8,557 nt of DNA. Source: Sulfurimonas sp. Its GTDB lineage: Bacteria; Campylobacterota; Campylobacteria; Campylobacterales; Sulfurimonadaceae. Shown here one piece after another: positions 5,479 to 8,557 of this stretch (positions are counted from its first letter, which is position 1; the number at the start of each line of letters is the position of its first letter). A model generated the notes under the pieces. That model was not told the origin of the DNA and ran no database searches. It was given only the letters and a program-made list of their open reading frames with translations. The DNA lies in contig NVXO02000004.1 of NCBI GenBank assembly GCA_002733945.2, positions 12,502-21,058 of the forward strand. The letters are read 5' to 3'. Both the position numbers and the translations under genes were made by a program.

Positions 5479-6990
5479 TTACTCACTTTCTGCTTCTTGT
5501 TCGTTGATAATAGGTTTCATGGCAGGAAATAAAAGAACATCACGAATACTATGCTCATTTGTAAGTAGCATAACAAGTCTATCTATCCCTATACCTTGAC
5601 CAGCAGTGGGAGCCATACCATAACTAAGTGCTTCAACAAAGTCTTTATCCATTTCATGTGCTTCATCGTCACCAGAATCTTTAGCAGCCATCTGACCTTC
5701 AAAACGAGAGAGTTGGTCTATAGGATCATTTAGCTCGCTAAATGCATTTGCTATCTCACGTCCTGCAATAAAGAGCTCAAAACGTTCAGTAATAGCTGGG
5801 TTTTCATCACTACGACGAGCTAGTGGAGAAATCTCAACTGGATACTCCGTGATAAATGTAGGGTCAATTAACTTCTCTTCAACGAACTCGTCAAAAAGTT
5901 CTCCTTGAAGTTGTCCTAAGTTTAAGTTAGGCTTGACAGTGATATTTTTAGTCTTTAAAAATGCAAGAATAGAGTCAATATCGTTGCAAGACTCGGCAGG
6001 AACACCACCAATAGTAGTGAGTGACTCTATTAGGGGAATCTCTTGAAAATTATTAAAATTAACAATCATATCTCCATAAGGAAGTTGAGTTGGAAGATTT
6101 AAGTGCTCAAAAAGATACTGAAAGTACTCTTTAGTAATTTCAATTAAATCTTTATATGTTTTGTAAGCCCAGTAAAACTCGATTGAAGTAAACTCAGGGT
6201 TGTGTGTCGCATCCATACCTTCATTTCTAAAACAACGGTTGATTTCAAAAACTGCTTCAAATCCACCAACGATTAAACGTTTAAGGTATAACTCTGGAGC
6301 GATTCGTAAAAATCTGTCTATTCCAAGTGCATTATGGTGTGTTACAAATGGTTTTGCATTTGCTCCACCTGCGATTGGATGCATCATAGGAGTTTCAACT
6401 TCTAAGAAACCTTTGTCCTCAAAGAAGCGACGAGTTAAAGAGATAACCTTTGAACGTGTCTGAAAAGTTTTACGAACTTCAGCATTCATGATAAGGTCAA
6501 GATAGCGTTTACGATAACGAATCTCTTTGTCTGTAACGCCATGGAACTTCTCAGGAAGTGGACTTATCGCTTTTGTTAGAATAGTAAAAGTATCAACATG
6601 GAGTGAAAGTTCACCTTTACCAGTTACAAAAGGAAAACCACCAACTTCGATAATATCACCAACTTCAATGTTCTTTTTAAACATAGTGTTATAAAAATCT
6701 TCGGGAAGATTGTCACGTGTTACATATACTTGTAACATACCTGATTCATCTTCGATTTTTACAAATGAAGCTTTTCCCATTACACGTAAAAGTTTAATAC
6801 GTCCACTTACTATATAGTGGCGTTTTTCATCACGTTTCTCTTCCATATCCGCTATATCTGAGTTTACATTAAGATACTTTTCAATAGTAGTATTTCGTTT
6901 AGAGTTATTTGAGTATGGATTAAATCCAGCTGCTTTAAGTAGTTTGGCTTTTTCTATTCTTTGTTGAATAAATTTATTATCAAAAATCAA
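5479..6990 (-). CDS. lysS: Lysyl-tRNA synthetase, class II
   Basis: The enzyme activates lysine with ATP and charges tRNA-Lys in the cytoplasm. The 503 residues are typical. An N-terminal anticodon-binding OB fold (about 58-140) contains [20 protein letters not shown]. The class II core follows: motif 1 around [12 protein letters not shown] (195-206), motif 2 [15 protein letters not shown] (254-268) with the ATP- and lysine-contacting residues, [20 protein letters not shown] (403-422) typical of LysRS, and motif 3 [16 protein letters not shown] (461-476). All are intact. The start is TTG at 6988-6990 ([12 protein letters not shown], similar to my recollection of the H. pylori N-terminus), preceded by AAGGAA at 7 bases. 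No in-frame ATG is near. The gene is 23 bases after fur and probably in the same transcript. No obvious strong terminator follows the stop; the purine/pyrimidine tract begins almost at once. Confidence 0.98.
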   Translation of the reverse strand: MIFDNKFIQQRIEKAKLLKAAGFNPYSNNSKRNTTIEKYLNVNSDIADMEEKRDEKRHYIVSGRIKLLRVMGKASFVKIEDESGMLQVYVTRDNLPEDFYNTMFKKNIEVGDIIEVGGFPFVTGKGELSLHVDTFTILTKAISPLPEKFHGVTDKEIRYRKRYLDLIMNAEVRKTFQTRSKVISLTRRFFEDKGFLEVETPMMHPIAGGANAKPFVTHHNALGIDRFLRIAPELYLKRLIVGGFEAVFEINRCFRNEGMDATHNPEFTSIEFYWAYKTYKDLIEITKEYFQYLFEHLNLPTQLPYGDMIVNFNNFQEIPLIESLTTIGGVPAESCNDIDSILAFLKTKNITVKPNLNLGQLQGELFDEFVEEKLIDPTFITEYPVEISPLARRSDENPAITERFELFIAGREIANAFSELNDPIDQLSRFEGQMAAKDSGDDEAHEMDKDFVEALSYGMAPTAGQGIGIDRLVMLLTNEHSIRDVLLFPAMKPIINEQEAESE

Positions 6991-6997
6991 TTTGTCG

Positions 6998-7003
6998 TTC
7001 CTT
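6998..7003 (-). promoter_or_regulatory. Shine-Dalgarno sequence that fixes the lysS TTG start
   Basis: The - strand reads AAGGAA, seven bases (CGACAAA), then TTG ATT TTT. The motif and spacing are close to ideal, and no ATG or GTG alternative is present at the N-terminus. Confidence 0.75.
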
Positions 7004-7013
7004 GGTATTATAA

Positions 7014-7490
7014 TTATTTAGTTTGACACTCTGAACAAGTACCATATATTTGCATAGAATGGTCACTCATTTTAAAGTTAAGTTCATCAGTGATAGCATG
7101 TTGGCGTTTTTCTATATCTTCATCTACAAACTCTGTAATTTTTCCACATTGAGTACAGATAAGGTGGTCATGATGCTCTTTTGCACCTAGTTCATATTTC
7201 TTTCCTTGAGCACCAAATGATAGTGAGCTAACTACATGAGACTCTTCTAAAAGAGCAAGTGTTCTATACACTGTTGCTATTCCCGTTTTTAAGTCAGGTT
7301 GTTTCTCTTGGATAAGGTGATGTAGTGCCTCTGGTGTAAGGTGCTCATCTGAATTGTAAAGTGTTTCTAATATAACTTCTCGTTGAATAGTGAACTTCAA
7401 ACTATTCTTTTTTAAAAGTGTTTTAAAGTCGATGAGCAACTGTCCATACTCGATAGTCCTATTATTAAAGTTAGTATTTATATTAGCCAT
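7014..7490 (-). CDS. fur: Ferric uptake regulator Fur
   Basis: Fur is a dimeric metalloregulator that, with Fe2+ bound, represses iron-uptake genes; Campylobacterota Fur can also act in the apo form. The 158 residues show a winged-helix DNA-binding domain (about 18-95) with [14 protein letters not shown] (31-44) and the recognition segment [15 protein letters not shown] (69-83). A dimerisation domain follows with [12 protein letters not shown] (106-117) and CSEC (152-155). C112, C115, C152 and C155 form the expected structural zinc site; H106, H107 and H109 belong to the metal-sensing sites. An upstream in-frame extension to 7571 exists, but it is a Lys/Arg-rich out-of-frame reading of the cvpA 3' end. 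The ATG at 7488-7490 is preferred: it follows the cvpA TAA after one base (TAATATG), implying translational coupling. PerR and Zur are alternatives, but the position next to lysS matches C. jejuni fur (Cj0400). Confidence 0.92.
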   Translation of the reverse strand: MANINTNFNNRTIEYGQLLIDFKTLLKKNSLKFTIQREVILETLYNSDEHLTPEALHHLIQEKQPDLKTGIATVYRTLALLEESHVVSSLSFGAQGKKYELGAKEHHDHLICTQCGKITEFVDEDIEKRQHAITDELNFKMSDHSMQIYGTCSECQTK

Positions 7491-7491
7491 A

Positions 7492-8121
7492 TTATTTCTC
7501 TTTAGTCTGTTTTTGAATCTGTTCTTGAATCTTTTGTATCTCTTCTTTAGTACCCTCGTTGATAAGTGCATTAGTTCGTTCTTTTATAGCTTGCGAACCC
7601 TCTTCAATAGTGGCATTTATATCTTCACTTAAGCCGATAGGGTCTATTTTCATAATGAAAGCACCTGACTCAACCATAATTGGGAATAAAATACTTGTTT
7701 GCATCACAGAATCAAGTGTTGATTTGACTGCTTTAATATTATAAGCAGCATGTGCAATAACAGCTGCAATAAGAAAAAACTTACTTGCACCAAACACGAA
7801 TCCTAAAATTCTATCAATTGGGCCAAGACCACTCATTGAACTTAGTTTTTTAAAGGTATAACCAATTAGAATCATTAGAAGCCAAAAAATAGCTAAGGTT
7901 GTTAAAAATCCTAAAAAGCTTGCAGCTGAAGGTGATGAAAAATTAAATATAAGGTTATTTAAATATTCTCCTACACTATCTCCGAATCGTGAAGCGATAA
8001 AAAGACCACCAATTATACCTATAAGGCCAAAAAGTTCTTTAAAAAATCCATTAATAATACCCTTAAGTCCAAGTAAGAGGATAATAATCGATGCTACAAT
8101 ATCAAAGTAATTAATTTCCAT
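7492..8121 (-). CDS. cvpA: CvpA-family inner-membrane protein
   Basis: CvpA proteins are multi-pass inner-membrane proteins first linked to colicin V production; later work on E. coli and other bacteria ties them to envelope stress and bile tolerance, with no settled biochemical role. The 209 residues show about four hydrophobic segments (roughly 5-24, 29-45, 66-90, 106-125). The first includes [21 protein letters not shown], as in the family start, and [13 protein letters not shown] (100-112) matches the conserved G-x-x-D-R-x-x-G-x-x-x-G motif. After residue 160 comes a hydrophilic, probably coiled-coil tail rich in Glu, Gln, Lys and Ile, longer than in E. coli CvpA (162 residues). The ATG overlaps the end of the GGDEF gene by 11 bases and has no clear Shine-Dalgarno. 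The stop is one base from the fur ATG. H. pylori also has cvpA beside lysS, from memory (HP0181-HP0182). Confidence 0.9.
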   Translation of the reverse strand: MEINYFDIVASIIILLLGLKGIINGFFKELFGLIGIIGGLFIASRFGDSVGEYLNNLIFNFSSPSAASFLGFLTTLAIFWLLMILIGYTFKKLSSMSGLGPIDRILGFVFGASKFFLIAAVIAHAAYNIKAVKSTLDSVMQTSILFPIMVESGAFIMKIDPIGLSEDINATIEEGSQAIKERTNALINEGTKEEIQKIQEQIQKQTKEK

Positions 8122-8557
8122 TTGGAGCCATTTCTGAATTCATTTGATCTTTCCCACTTTTCTTAGACTTGTAAAGTGCTTTATCAGCTCTAGCTATAAT
8201 GTCTTCAGGCTTATCACCGTTAGAGTATTGGGTCGTTCCAATACTCATAGTTACATTAAGAGAGCTTCCTTGATATATTAACTGCTTAGACCTAATAAGG
8301 TTAAGAATTCTATTTGATACTTCTACACAAACTGCAGGAGTTATTCGGTTGAGTATAATTATAAACTCTTCTCCACCATATCTAAATACTTTGTCTCCAT
8401 CTCTAAGAGTACTTCTTAGAATGTTTGCAATAAACATAAGCACCTTATCTCCAGCTATATGACCATATGTATCGTTTATAACTTTAAAATCATCAATATC
8501 TAAAACTAATAAATGAAGTTCGTAGGCTATATTACCTTTGTTGCACAGTCTTTCAAG
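8111..8557 (-). CDS. GGDEF diguanylate cyclase, 5' end outside the window
   Basis: The frame is open to the window edge, giving the last 148 residues. GGDEF domains join two GTP into cyclic di-GMP. The visible part begins within the domain, just after where LTGLxNR would lie. [14 protein letters not shown] (20-33) holds the Mg2+-binding Asp and the GTP-binding Asn/Asp residues. RYGGEEF (59-65) is the active-site signature in its common active GGEEF form. RDGD (52-55), five residues before GGEEF, is the RxxD inhibitory (I) site, so product feedback is expected. SIGTT and [15 protein letters not shown] complete the domain. Active-site residues are intact, so it is probably a true cyclase. The N-terminal sensor or membrane region lies outside the window. 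Its last codons overlap the cvpA start by 11 bases, so the two are co-transcribed. The apparent GTG start at 8441-8443 is internal. Confidence 0.95.
   Translation of the reverse strand, partial: LERLCNKGNIAYELHLLVLDIDDFKVINDTYGHIAGDKVLMFIANILRSTLRDGDKVFRYGGEEFIIILNRITPAVCVEVSNRILNLIRSKQLIYQGSSLNVTMSIGTTQYSNGDKPEDIIARADKALYKSKKSGKDQMNSEMAPNGN

Noticed and set aside
6200..6463. + strand ORF of 87 codons inside lysS
   Set aside because: Antisense shadow of the class II synthetase core, with no family resemblance.
7491..7571. 27-residue Lys/Arg-rich N-terminal extension of Fur
   Set aside because: It is the cvpA 3' coding sequence read in another frame; its repeats mirror the Gln/Lys-rich tail of CvpA. 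The ATG right after the cvpA stop gives a normal-length Fur.
7390..7744. Two + strand ORFs (80 and 61 codons) opposite fur and cvpA
   Set aside because: The Phe/Leu-rich products are complements of Lys/Glu-rich coding sequence; no independent start signals.
1..8557. Mobile element, CRISPR, toxin-antitoxin or defence system
   Set aside because: All long frames are accounted for by housekeeping families; no transposase, integrase, spaced direct repeats or tRNA-flanked insertion is present.

Overview
The window reads as ordinary, densely coded chromosome of a Campylobacterota (epsilonproteobacterial) bacterium, most like Sulfurimonas or a close relative. The evidence is the AT-rich sequence, the character of the proteins (LysS, Fur and the DUF1882 protein look like their Helicobacter and Campylobacter counterparts) and the gene order fur-lysS-glyA-DUF1882-SPOR-aroE. 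From memory, that order matches Campylobacter jejuni Cj0400-Cj0405. The genus is inference, not shown.

Layout: at the left edge is the 3' half of an outer-membrane phospholipase A gene (pldA, + strand). Everything else is on the - strand, so it is transcribed from right to left. The right-hand block is a 5'-truncated GGDEF diguanylate cyclase, cvpA, fur and lysS; the first three overlap or nearly abut. A 309-base gap follows, the only long non-coding stretch. It holds a G9 tract inside a 29-base all-purine run, a degenerate-looking open frame, nested inverted repeats ending in a U-run (possible terminator) and a candidate glyA -10. The left-hand block is glyA, a DUF1882 protein, a SPOR-domain membrane protein, trpE and aroE, all closely spaced.

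Functionally, glyA makes glycine and one-carbon units. aroE and trpE are two steps of aromatic amino-acid synthesis: shikimate formation, and the first committed step to tryptophan. lysS charges tRNA-Lys. Fur is the ferric uptake regulator, co-transcribed with a membrane protein and a c-di-GMP synthase. The SPOR protein probably acts at the septum. Three genes (trpE, DUF1882, lysS) appear to start with TTG, in each case supported by a Shine-Dalgarno sequence at proper spacing.

The most interesting items are the DUF1882 protein, whose C-terminal two thirds look to me like a reduced archaeo-eukaryotic primase/polymerase (prim-pol) fold with an altered metal site, and the G9 tract between lysS and glyA, a possible slipped-strand contingency site. 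I see no mobile element, CRISPR array, tRNA, rRNA or defence system.
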